64,000 nt of DNA, taken from NCBI GenBank assembly GCA_031772625.1, contig CM062807.1, forward strand, positions 1,152,063,007 to 1,152,127,006, given 5' to 3'. Positions 10,373 to 21,123 of the stretch are shown here, piece by piece. Position 1 is the first letter of the stretch. Each line of letters begins with the position of its first letter. The translations under genes were made by a program, and so were the position numbers. Origin of the DNA: Pinus tabuliformis. Taxonomy: Eukaryota > Streptophyta > Pinopsida > Pinales > Pinaceae. Under the pieces are notes generated by a model. It was not told the origin of the DNA. It did not search any database and saw only the letters and a list, made by a program, of their open reading frames with translations.

Positions 10373-13300
10373 ATGCTAACAAGAAACAGGCTTCAAAGAG
10401 GTGAAGGGGAACTAGAACCTTTCGATCTAGAGGCAGGGCGTGCACCTCGGAGAAGAAACATGGTTGAAGATGAAGCTCATATTGAAGAGGAGCATAATTT
10501 CAGAAAGACTTTCTATTCAATGGCAGAAAATATCATTCAACTAGTTTTAAGGATGGAGAAAGCAAAAGAGAGGAACCCAGAAGGACAAGGTTTAGCACAT
10601 GAGAATAGTGGAGAAGAGCCCCCTCCTTCTCCTTCTGGGAGTGAAGGTTCTTCTTCCTCTCACCACCATAATCGTAGAAATTCAAAGGATGCATCTAAGA
10701 AACCCTTCTTTAAATTAGATGTTAAATTTGATCTTCCTATGTTTAATGGTGAAAGTAACGCAGAAAAGCTTAATAATTGGATTAGGCAGATTCAGGGCTA
10801 TTGCAGGATTTAGCAGATCATGGAGGACGAGGCAAAGATCCAACTGGCCTCTCTACGGCTGAGCAGTACCACTCTCGTTTGGTGGGAGAGCAAATTGTAG
10901 AGCAGTAAGAATGTGGGTAAGATCTTTTCCTCATGGCCTGATTTCACTTATGTGTTAAAGGAATAGCTTTATCCCTTAGGATACAAGCAAAAAGCTTTAA
11001 TGAATTGGCAATATTTAAGGCAAGGCAAAGGGTAGGATGTTCAGAGTTTTATCGAAGAATTTAGGAAGCAAGCACTGAATTTGGGTATTGCACTTGATAC
11101 ACCTGAAGTTGTAACAAAGTATATTAGCTCACTGCATAGTTATATTAGACATTCATTATTGTTGTTTGAACCAACCACTATTGAATCAGCTAGTGTAAAA
11201 TCAATTCATATTGAGAACAGGGGCAAGAATGAAAGAGATGATCAGTCTAGAAAACCACCGTTCAAACCTCCCAATGGCAAATCCAAAACGAAATGGAAAG
11301 GGAAGGAGAAGAAAACAACAACAACCAAAGAAGGAGAGCGGCCTTATTGCAATAACTGCAAGAAAGAAGGCCACGATGACGATCATTGTTGGAAGCAGCA
11401 CCCAGAAAAGTGTCCAAAGAAGTATGGAGGAAAAGGGAAGCAAAAAAAAGTGGTAGCGGCATAGCAAGACCTTGGGTCAGATTCAAGAGATGAAGCGTTG
11501 ATCACAGTAGTAGGAACAAAAGGTACTCTTACACCTCATGTTAATTCTAAATCGCATGAAGGCACTAGTTCTGTAGATGAGTCCATTTCGAATGACCGAA
11601 AAAGAATTGAATTAATTCATATCAGAGTTGTTGTAAATCATAGCAACGTTGAAACCCTGTTTGATACGGGGTCCCAAGCAAACTTAATTACAGAATCTTT
11701 GGTCAAGAAACTTGGCTTAGAGACAAAACCACACCCAAAAACTTACCCGCTGGGATGGATACATGGGAAAGAGAAATTGAATGTAACCCAGAAATGCAAA
11801 GTCAAATTTGCGATTGCATCTAAGCTAGTAGATGAAGTAGAGTTGGATGTAATACCATTGGATATCTGTGGCATGGTGTTAGGGAGCCCATACCTGTATG
11901 AAAGAAAGGCAGTCTTTTTCCGTCATGAGAACAAATATCATATCACCAAGGATGGGATAGAATATATAGTGAGGGCTCATCAAAATAAAATTAATGTCAT
12001 CCTTGTAAGCGTTGGACAAATGAAAAGACTGGTGAATTCTAGTAAAGGATGCATGCTTATGGTTGTAAGGGAGAAAGAGGTAGAATTCGCTGATGCATTC
12101 CAGGGCTACGATCAGGAGCATAAACATGAATTAATTGAATTAGTTTCTAATTATGATGAGTTGTTTCAAGAAGCGAAGGGATTCCATCAGAAGAGGGAAA
12201 TCCAACATGAAATCCATCTACAACATGATGACCCTCTACCAAATATTGGCATGTACAGGATGTCGACGATTGAAATGGAAGAAATCAAGAGACAAGTGTA
12301 GGAATTGTTGGATCAAGGCATCATGAGGCCAAGCGCCTTTCTGTGTGGTTCACCAATTGTTTTAGTGCCAAAGAAATACAACAACTAGAGGATGTGCGTG
12401 GATTACTGCACGCTCAACAAGATAATGGTGAAAAATCGCTATCCCCTTCCATGCATAGATGATTTGTTAGACCAATTAAAAAGTGTTGTTTATTTCACAA
12501 AGTTGGATTTGCACAGTGGCTATCCCCAAGTCAGAATTGTGGAGAAAGACACGTGGAAAACCACTTTCAAAACCAAGCAGGGGTTGTTCGAATGGATGGT
12601 GATGCCATTTGGGCTTTGCAACGCTCCAGCTACCTTTATACGGGTTATGAATGATATATTTCAGCCTTTCATTGATGATTTTGTTCTTTTGTATTTAGAT
12701 GATATACTTGCCTTCAGTAAAAGTTGGTCTAAACATGTGTGTCATGTAAGGAAAGTGCTTGATGTGCTAAAAAAGGAAAAACTCTTTGTAAAATTGTCAA
12801 AGTGTGAGTTTAGGAAAACCTCTTTGGGTTACCTAGGTCATATTGTTGGTCATGGTCAGTTAAAAATTGATCCCTCTAAAGTTGAAGCAATTGTAAATTG
12901 GCTTAAGCCTACTAGTGTAACCAAGGTCCGTAGCTTTTTTGGTGAAGTCTAGTATTGGAGGAGATTTATTGTTAATTTCTCTGTTATTGTAGTACCTTTG
13001 CACACCTTGACAAGTGTGAAACAAGTCTTCCAATGGGGAGGAAGACAGCAGAAGTCCTTCGAGACATTGAAGGAAAAGATCAGCACCGCACCAGTCTTAG
13101 CCTTACCCAATCTCCAACAACCATTTGAGATCAAAACCGATGCCAGCGGTTATGCCATGGGAGTTGTACTGATGCAGCAAAAGAAGCTGATTTGATACCA
13201 TTCTGAGAAGTTTTCTCAAGCTGTGATAAACTATCCCACCTATGAAAAGGAACTTTATGCCTTGGTGCAGAGTGTGAAAAAGTGGAAACACTACCTGATC

Positions 13301-14958
13301 AGCAAGGAAACCATCACTCATATAGATCATCAGCCCTTGCAGTACCTTCAGTCACAAACCAAGTTGCAACAATCTCGTCATTTTAGGTGGATGGCCTTTC
13401 TTCAACAGTTTTATCTGGTAATAAAGTATAAGAAGGGCACTAGCAATAAAGTGGCCGATATGCTATCTCGCCCTCCTCTTTCTGCTTCTGTTATTTTGCA
13501 TAATGCTTTGTTATCTTTTGAGAGTTATGCTGAACAATATGCTAACAATGATGACTTTAAGGAGGTTTATACAAAAGTAACCCATGGTTCATAGGTGGAC
13601 AACTATCACTTATAGGGGAAATTGTTGTATCATCTGGGTGAATTGTGTATTCCCACAGGGGAAAGAGTACATGTAATTCGAGAGGCCCACACCTCTCTTG
13701 TGTCTGGACACTTTGGTGTCGAAAAGACTTTATGTCATGTACAAAGATTTTGTTTTTGGCCTCATATGAAAAACATTGTGACTCGCTATGTAAAGGGTTG
13801 TGTGATGTGTTCTGTTTCAAAGCCCTCTAATAGAAAACTTGGGCTCTACACACCACTCCCTATTCTGAGTCGTCCTTGGGAAAGTGTGTCAATGGACTTT
13901 GTAGGAGGTTTACCTTTGTCTAGGAAGGGTCACGACTATTTGTATGTCGTTGTTGACCATTTTAGCAAGATGTGTATTCTTATGCCTTGGAAAAAGCAGA
14001 TTACTGCAGAGAAGACTGCTTCTCTTTTATTTTAGCATGTTTGGGTCCACTTTGGATTACCCACATCAATTGTGTCGAATCGAGACTCTTGCTTTCTTGG
14101 AGAGTTTTGGACCAGCTTGTGGAGGATGATGGACACCAAATTGAAAAGAAGAACGACATTTCACCCATAGAACGATGGACAGACAGAGGTTGTTAACCAT
14201 ACCGTGGTACACTTATTACGAGGCTATTGTGGGAAACATCCCAAGTTGCGGGATGAGCATATCTCCTATGTAAAAATTCCTACAACCGAGCAGTGCATTC
14301 ATCTATGCAGCGTTCACCATTCGAGACATGTTTTGGTTACCTACCAAAGGACCCTTTTGATATGGTCTTTGGAAGGGAAGATGGCTCCAGTGGACGTAAT
14401 GATAGGGACAAAGCTTAGCAGTTCATTCAGCGAATCCAATTGATTCACCAAGCAGTGCAAGAGAAGTTGGAGAAAATTCAAGCCCATTACAAGGCTCGAC
14501 ATGATAAACAGTGAGTCGACCATTAATTCCAAGTGGGTGATAAAGTGTGGTTCCACATTAGCAAAGACAGGATGAAGGGAGAAGGAAAGAAGTTGCAACC
14601 AATCTGGTATGGATCATTCACTATTTTGGAGAAGATTGCGAACAATGCCTTTCATCTTGACTTGCCGGTATATATGCAGATGTACTCAGTAGTGAATGTG
14701 GAGAACCTGAAGCTGTATGAACCACCGTTGGTCATGGACACTGATGAGGTGGGCATAATTCCTATAGTCGATGATTTTGCACCAGAATATCTCGATGAGT
14801 TGCTCGAAGACATCATCCTCGATAGAAGAACTAGGACTTCACGGCGAGGAGATGTAGAATAACTTCAAGTTGGTTTCAAGGGAATGCACCCTAGCAAGGC
14901 CAAGTGGGTGGAGAAATAGAAAGTGAGGGAACAATTCCCTCACTTGCCAATTGACTAA
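10373..14958 (+). pseudogene. Nested chromovirus gag-pol, one frame broken by many stops and one frameshift
   Basis: I start at the ATG at 10373; the frame opens earlier but only at TTG. One reading frame covers gag, a zinc knuckle (CNNCKKEGHDDDHC, about 11350-11390), protease (LFDTGSQANLI, about 11660), RT with YLDDIL (about 12690), RNase H (TDASGYAMG, about 13140), the integrase HHCC zinc region and core (to about 14170), and a chromodomain-like tail ending at TAA 14956-14958. In-frame stops lie at 10811, 10898, 10964, 11033, 11462, 12299, 12386, 12950, 13193, 13592, 13613, 14033, 14168, 14512, 14524, 14860 and 14917. Thirteen of these 17 are TAG. One frameshift falls near 14275-14290. Active-site motifs are largely intact, so decay is mostly point mutation. 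No functional protein is made. Confidence 0.93.
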
Positions 14959-15001
14959 CGAAAAGCTTTTGGCAGTCCAAAAGCTCCTCAATGGGGAGGA
15001 T

Positions 15002-16215
15002 TGATCCAGGTGGATCTTTAGATACAATGGCATGGAAAATCTCAGAATCAAAGTGCTCAGAATGAATTAAATACAGGACCAGAGCATAGATCTTGTCATC
15101 CTGATTCCAACGGCACAAACGGCACTTCAATCTGAGTCCGGATGATGAAGTTATCACAAAAAGAAGGATGTTATGTTCCTTAAGAAAATCAGGATTTTCC
15201 TTTAAAAATGGGTTTTAAGCCTTAAAGGCAAAATCACAATTGTAGGATTCATGGAGGCGGACTTAAGAAAGGCGCAGTGGAACCCTCGATCGCCGATCTC
15301 TGATTAAGTCGGATCGGAAACTGGAGGGCAATCGGGTCGGAGGAAGGAATATATATATATATATATCGGTGAGCAAGAAAAGCTATCGACGATAAAACAA
15401 TCGGCGGGATCGTTATCGGGACACCGGGCCGATATGTAAGCAGGATGCCGATGCGATCAGTGGACGCTGATATTGGCAAATGACGATCGGCGATCGACAA
15501 TCCCCGATATGCTGATTGCGATATCGGGCTCAAACCCGATAAGAACATAGGCCTGATTTAATGATTTTTGAAGTCCGCATAAATGGTTTTTGGTCAGATT
15601 TTCAATGTTTTTCAGGATTTTTAGAGTCTTATCGCCTCAACAATAAAAGATTGTTTTATGGATCGGTTACACCCACTGATCCTTCCACAATACAGGCCTC
15701 TATTGTGAACCAGACAACCCCGATTTTAATGGGATTCTTTCCAAAAACCCATTATAAAAACATGATAGATGGAAAGAGCACGGGAGGAGGAATTTTGCAG
15801 CACGTTGTTTCGTTTGGCAGGAGGCCAGGAGTGCATTTTGTCTGTTTGGGACAAGTTTCAAATGTTTTCAGCCCCTTTCAGCGCCACAAATGCTTTGATA
15901 CTACCCACTTCTCCATCCAAGGCATCCATCTTACTATCATCTTTCAGATTGGAGGTATAAACCTCTTGTATATAGTTGATGATTTTAATTCTCTTCTTTC
16001 ATGCCATTTAATAGAAAGGCCTCACCATTGTGTGAGCTGAGCCCGGAGACGTAGTCCGAATTGGATGAACTCCGTTATCAAGCTTTGGTGTCTTATTTTT
16101 GTGCCTTTTTGTGTTTTCTTCTTCTTTTCTTGAGTGTACATTAAATTTCGATGTTAAGTTGCAATTTTGAATGTGATTCTTTTCATACATCTATAAGCGA
16201 AAACATCCTGGATCA
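15002..16215 (+). repeat. 3' LTR of nested chromovirus
   Basis: Starts TGATCCAGG right after the polypurine tract and ends GGATCA at 16215, followed by the duplication ACCTC. It carries only a short (TA)n where the 5' LTR has 473 bp. Confidence 0.95.
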
Positions 16216-17669
16216 ACCTCCGATATCTTGTACATCTTGTTGGCCAAGGTAATAATCATAGACCGAGGTCTAGACTCATATGCAACATGTCACTTCCAAA
16301 AGTGTGTTTTTCCTAACAATACATCACAAACTTCAAGAGGAGAAACATCATAGAGTACCTCATCTGAGAAGGGCTTGATGTTGCAGCGAAGGTGACATTG
16401 TTGGCTGACATGAAGATCTCGTCCTTGGTGAAGCCACTAGACGGTGTACGACTGTGGATGTGTTGTAGTATTTAGGCCCAGTCGCTTCACGACCTCTGCT
16501 AAAATGAGGTTCTTTTGGCTCCCACTGTTGATAATGAACTACAGTGGAGAACCCTTCACCCACATTTGTGAGTGGAAGAGGCGCTCCCCCTCCTCTAGAT
16601 CTTCGAGCTCAATCTTATGGATCTTGGTGGTGGCCATGATGGCACTGGGTTTCGCATCAATGATCTTCTTCCCTTTGTTAGTTCCCTTATACAGTTCTGA
16701 TTCAAAGTTGAAACATGTGTATGATTTAGAAGCCTTCAGCTCGGCCGCAAGTGACTACTTGGCCTGACACTCACTTGTATTGTGAGTGGATCTCTTATGG
16801 AACTCACACCATTTTCCTGTGTCATTCTTTGTCTTCATCGTGTTGTTCTTTGATTGCGGCTTCGGCAGGTGATCCTGGGTAGCCCCACCTTGGATTGGTC
16901 CTTTGTTTTATGGTTTGGGGGCACATTTTCCTTTCTTTGGATTTGCAGATCCAAAGTATTTCGTCTTCTATTCAAGCTTCTGCTCAATCTTGACAGCATA
17001 TCGGTACATTGTGCCGAGCAAGGAAATTTCCAGGAACTCCTTCTCGTCCTGGATGTACTTTTGTAGATAGTCGCGGTACTTGAGCACAAAATGTCGCTTA
17101 GTATCCTTGATACCCAACTTCGTACGAAGGGTATGGAAAATATTTGTGCACTCTGACACATCTTGGTCCATTCCCTACAGTAGTGTCGTCCACTTCATGT
17201 ATTTATCTTCATAGCTCCTGACAGGGTAATATTTTTCCTTGATGGCGTCTCGGAAAGAATCCCAAGTGGGTGCAGCTAAAAACAATGAGGGTTCACTCTC
17301 GTCCTTTTGTTCACGGTATGTTTCCCGCTAGTCCTTTACATGTGGGGCGGCTTTGAGAAGTGCAAAAGTAATCTTTTCCCAATTGGAAAAGTCATGAACT
17401 AAAAAATATCCTTCCAACAAATTTAACCATTTATCTATGACATCTGCATCTATCAAGCCTTCAAATATCTAAATATCAAAGTTAACTTGTACCTTAAAAG
17501 GAGAGGCTCCTCCAAAGTGGTTGTTGGATGAAGATGCATTGCTTGTGGGTAGTTGTCGAAGGATCTAGGCAAAGTTATCCATCATCGCATCTCTCTGTCG
17601 CTCGAGGGCTTTCTCGAGCAACATTTTGAAAGGATCCCCTGCCCCCTTGTCTTTCTTTTCTTCCACCAT
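16216..17669 (-). pseudogene. Outer gypsy gag and protease remnant
   Basis: The minus-strand ATG at 17669 starts MVEEKKDKGAGDPF. Gag continues through 17171-16968 (DVSECTNIFHTLRTKLGIK). A zinc-binding stretch WCEFHKRSTHNTSEC lies near 16815-16770; it is a plant gypsy gag motif. The protease region lies at about 16560-16480. Its active site reads N-S-G where D-S-G or D-T-G is expected (codon 16527-16529), so the catalytic aspartate is lost. Stops and frameshifts interrupt the frame. It joins the pol remnant at 8636 across the nested insertion. Confidence 0.88.
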
Positions 17670-17787
17670 GGGAGGTCATCAAGTTTTGCAAGGATGATCT
17701 TGCAATGGTTGAACCAGGTCGAGCCCTAACTGCTTATACCTTGACCTCGTTGGGGACATGCAAATAAAAAAAGACAAAGAGCAAACC

Positions 17788-17799
17788 GCTCTGATACCA
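17788..17799 (-). other. Primer binding site of outer gypsy
   Basis: The minus strand reads TGGTATCAGAGC, one base from the 5' LTR that starts at 17801. This is the initiator tRNA-Met type. Confidence 0.92.
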
Positions 17800-17800
17800 C

Positions 17801-18420
17801 TAATACGAACTTAAACCAGAACACAACAACTTATAGATATAATCATAAATACATAGATGCAGCAGAAAAACACTTCATTTCATTAATAGAAAAATATTGA
17901 ACTATGCTTACAAACAGAATGGAAATAAGATAGCTCGGGCAATGGTAGCTTATCTCTGAGAAGAGATGTGGCGGGTGCATTCCTCTAAACTGTGTTACAA
18001 TGAGGCTCAAAGGTCTATTTATTATTAAGAAACAATGGAAAACCCTAAACATCCAAAAAACTAACCCTAGGAGATGAAGTGCCAAAACTATGGGCCCTGT
18101 TTGGGTAAATTGGTACATCAACTTCCTGAGGTTGTAACTTTGGCATACGATCTCCATTTGGCTATCATAATACCTCGTTTCGAAGATCTTAAAGATGATT
18201 TCAAAAAAAAAATAGGCAACCTAGTTTGGGATGTTTTCAATCTCTCCATTTCCCATAAAAATGTTGTTTAGGGTCTCAAAACGGCTCTAGAAGTTCAGGA
18301 CCCGAAAAACTGCCAAAAATAGTAAATTGTGCTACAATTAAGGAAACCAAAAAGTTGAAAGAGACAGTGTTGGGGATCCAAGTGGAATAGGCGGGTGGCC
18401 ACCAATATCCACCTAGATCA
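17801..18420 (-). repeat. 5' LTR of outer gypsy element
   Basis: Matches 5247-5865. The inner end reads TAAT instead of TGAT, probably a G-to-A change. The outer end is GATCA at 18420, followed by the duplication CACTA. Confidence 0.95.
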
Positions 18421-18990
18421 CACTAAGTGGTTCAATTCTTCATTGAGCCTCCTATTGGCCATATAGTATTAGACACATGCATTTTAGGGCCTTCTCATCA
18501 TCATATAGGGAATTTCATCCCAATATTTAGGGAAATCTTGTTTATGTACCATTTTTCTTCATTGACTTATATTTTTCCTCAGTTGTCTTCAGTTTATCTG
18601 CACTCTCCCCGAGCTTTTTTGTATTCTTCTTTCCCTTCTACTTCTCTTCCCTCTTATTCAATAACCAACTCTTTTTTTTCCTTTGGTTATGCCCTTTTAC
18701 TCTTCTTCGCCAATCCCCTTCGCATTGTTGACTTTCGTCCTCTTCCTGAGGTAGTCATATTCCTCAACCTTGATCCAATAGGAAGATGAGGATCGGTGTT
18801 TTCCTTTTTACCCCTAAGCCCACTTCAGAACTATAATATTTTAGTTTTTTCAGCACAAAGGTAGCTCGCTCGTTAGGGAAAAGTATCATGGTAATTAAAT
18901 GAAGTCAAATATGGGCCTACTCATGGAACACCACAAGAAACTTGAAAAAAGCGCAACATGAATCTCCCTCAGAGCTTTGGATTTGTACAT
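18421..18990. other. Stretch between the outer gypsy and copia-B
   Basis: It starts with the last unit of the minisatellite seen at 4930-5246. A pyrimidine-rich plus-strand open frame at 18427-18789 (120 codons) has no recognisable motif and is probably chance. The 3' LTR of copia-B may begin here, but I could not match it to a partner. Confidence 0.4.
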
Positions 18991-21117
18991 CCCTCCATTT
19001 AGGCCAGTCATCAATTCATTTTCACATAAACTAACATACATCTATAATTCATACCGTTGTGTTTACTTAGACAAGATGTTATGAAAAAATTTTGTTATAT
19101 CCCATCTATAGTAAAAACACACCATTTGTGTTCTTCAAGCTATATATATCACCTACCATATTTGAATCAACATATCCTTATGGAATTGTGTTTAAACCTC
19201 CAAAACATGATGCTTAAGTAGTGTTACCTTTCAAATACTTGGGAATCTACTTTACAATCTGCCAACAGTCTTTACTTGGATTGTTCATATATCTAATTAA
19301 CACTCCCACTACATGTGCAATATCCATCTTTTTTCACGTTATTACATAAATCAAGATGCTAACTGCTAAATGGGTAAGGAATTTTGGACATGTAATCCAT
19401 TTCCTCCTGTGTCTTGGGACACATCTCCTTAGTCATTTTGAAATGGTTAGTCAAAGGTGTACTAACTAGTTCTACATCATGCATTTTAAATAGTCCAACA
19501 CCTTCTCTAAGTACTCACCCTAAGACAATAGCAATTTATGATTTTTCCCTGTCTCTTGTTATCCTCATACCAATTATTTTCTTTGCAACATTCAAATCTT
19601 TATTGAAAATGAATTAGCTAATTTTTTTTTTAGTACATTTATTTATTTGCATGTTAGACCTTGCAACAAGCATGCAAACTACATAAAATAACAAGATAAT
19701 ATGTTTTCTCATGATCTAGTCTCTTAAAATAAACAAAGTGGTCAAAATGACATCTATTATAACCTCATTTTCTCATGGACCTTTTGAATTTCAAATAACA
19801 CTACCTTGGAGTTTATTATAGGTCACGCAATCTCTCCCTCAACCTACATACTAATTTCTTCTTTCCGTTTACCTCATACCCTAGTGGCTACTTCATATAA
19901 ATATCTTCCTCAAAATCCCCATGGTGAAAAGTTGTCATTACATCTAATTGCTCAAGATGCAAATACCCTACTACTACTAGACTCTCAAATAATTCTAATT
20001 GAAGTCATTTTAACAACAAAAGAAGATATTTAAGTAAAAATCAATACCTTCCTTTTGAGAAAATACTTTCACCACTAGACTTGCCTTGTACCTTTCCTTT
20101 TTTCCTTTTTCTTCATGCTTAATCCTATACACTCACTTATTTTGTAGGGTTGTTCTTCCTTTTGAAATTTTTACGAACTACCAAGTCTTGTTTTCCAGCA
20201 ATGACCCATTTCTTCCTCCATTTTTTTTTCATTCTCAACTTTACAAGCCTCTTGAAAATAGTTAGGTTCACCTTCATCAGTTAACTCAAATATTATTTGA
20301 GAGAGGATACCTTTGTGAAGGCTTGTGAAGCCTAGTAGACATGTGGACCAATTATTGTGGTGTATTTTTAAATTGGACTTCTTATAATGGTGGTTGTACA
20401 ATTATCCTTCTCGTTCATCATTTTCCATTTCTTGTTCAAGTTGTTCTTGAATATGTTACCCATTTTTTGTCATGGTGGAATATTTGTTTGTTGTTTAACA
20501 ACCCTATAAACATCTTTCTTGACCTCCATATTACCCAAATACTTATTAAACATCTCTAACCCATTAAATATAACATTTCTCCCAATAACTTAATGTTTAA
20601 CTTGATCCCATAATCGATAACCAAGCTCACCATCCACATATACCAGAAATATACACTTCATAGATTTATCATCTAGCTTAGTTTTATGCCCTTTAGGAAT
20701 ATGCACTAATATTTCACATCCAAATATTTTTAGGTAGGAATAATTTGTCTTTTTATCGATCCAAACTTATTAGGGAATGCCACTATCCAAAATTGTAGTA
20801 GGAGATTGATTTATGAGGCGGTAGGTTTTTTTATTTCTTCTGCCAAAAAATGTTTTTCCAATCCAAAATTTGACAACATACACCTCACTTTTTTATGCTA
20901 GTGCAATTCATTCTTTTCGCAGTACCATTCTATGGAGGAGTAAGGGGGTAGTCTTCTCAGGCTTATGCCAAACCTATTACAATACTCTTTGAATGCTTTG
21001 AAACAATATTCTCCATCACTTGTCTGTCCTCAAAAACTTAAGCAATTTATTAGTTTTTCTTTCAACAAAAAGTGAAACTTCTAAAATATCTCGAATACAT
21101 CATCTTTGATTTTCATA
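18991..21117 (-). pseudogene. copia-B pol remnant (integrase C-half, RT, RNase H start)
   Basis: Minus-strand translation in changing frames gives copia signatures: integrase with SYLKIFGCEILVHIPKG near 20740; GYRLWD and NVIFNGLEMFNKY near 20600; RT with RYKASLVVKVFSQKEGIDF near 20070; TKEMCPKTQEEMDYMS near 19410; DIAHVVGVLIRYMNNPSK near 19290; and GYVDSNMVGDI near 19170. Many stops and frameshifts show great age. The fragment joins 34214-35523 across the 13-kb insertion: the integrase reads IFIDDAFKKA on the far side and continues here at KIKDD. It has no function. Confidence 0.88.
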
Positions 21118-21123
21118 GGGTAG

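Larger units (their letters stand above)
8637..16215 (+). mobile_element. Ty3/gypsy chromovirus nested in the outer gypsy
   Basis: LTRs at 8637-10327 and 15002-16215 both start TGATCCAGG and end GGATCA. A perfect 5-bp duplication, ACCTC, flanks the element (8632-8636 and 16216-16220). PBS is at 10330-10341 and the polypurine tract AATGGGGAGGA at 14990-15000. Internal order is gag, protease, RT, RNase H, integrase, chromodomain, all on the plus strand. It is structurally complete with one degraded reading frame. It is younger than the outer gypsy because it interrupts it. Confidence 0.97.
5247..18420 (-). mobile_element. Ty3/gypsy retrotransposon (outer), split by a nested gypsy element
   Basis: LTRs of about 620 bp at 5247-5865 and 17801-18420 are flanked by a perfect 5-bp target site duplication, CACTA (5242-5246 and 18421-18425). 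PBS is at 17788-17799 on the minus strand, and the polypurine tract is seen as ttcctcccccctta at 5866-5879. The minus-strand coding order is gag, protease, RT, RNase H, integrase, C-terminal domain, which is gypsy order. A second element (8637-16215) is inserted between protease and RT. Without it the element is about 5.6 kb. Many premature stops make it inactive. Confidence 0.96.

Noticed and set aside
10811-14170. Many in-frame TAG codons as evidence for stop-codon reassignment or programmed readthrough
   Set aside because: TGA and TAA stops, a frameshift and a decayed outer element coexist, and the intact CRK genes use normal codons. C-to-T decay at CAG explains the bias more simply.
18427-18789. 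Plus-strand 120-codon open frame
   Set aside because: Pyrimidine-rich sequence next to repeats, with no domain or codon pattern that I recognise.
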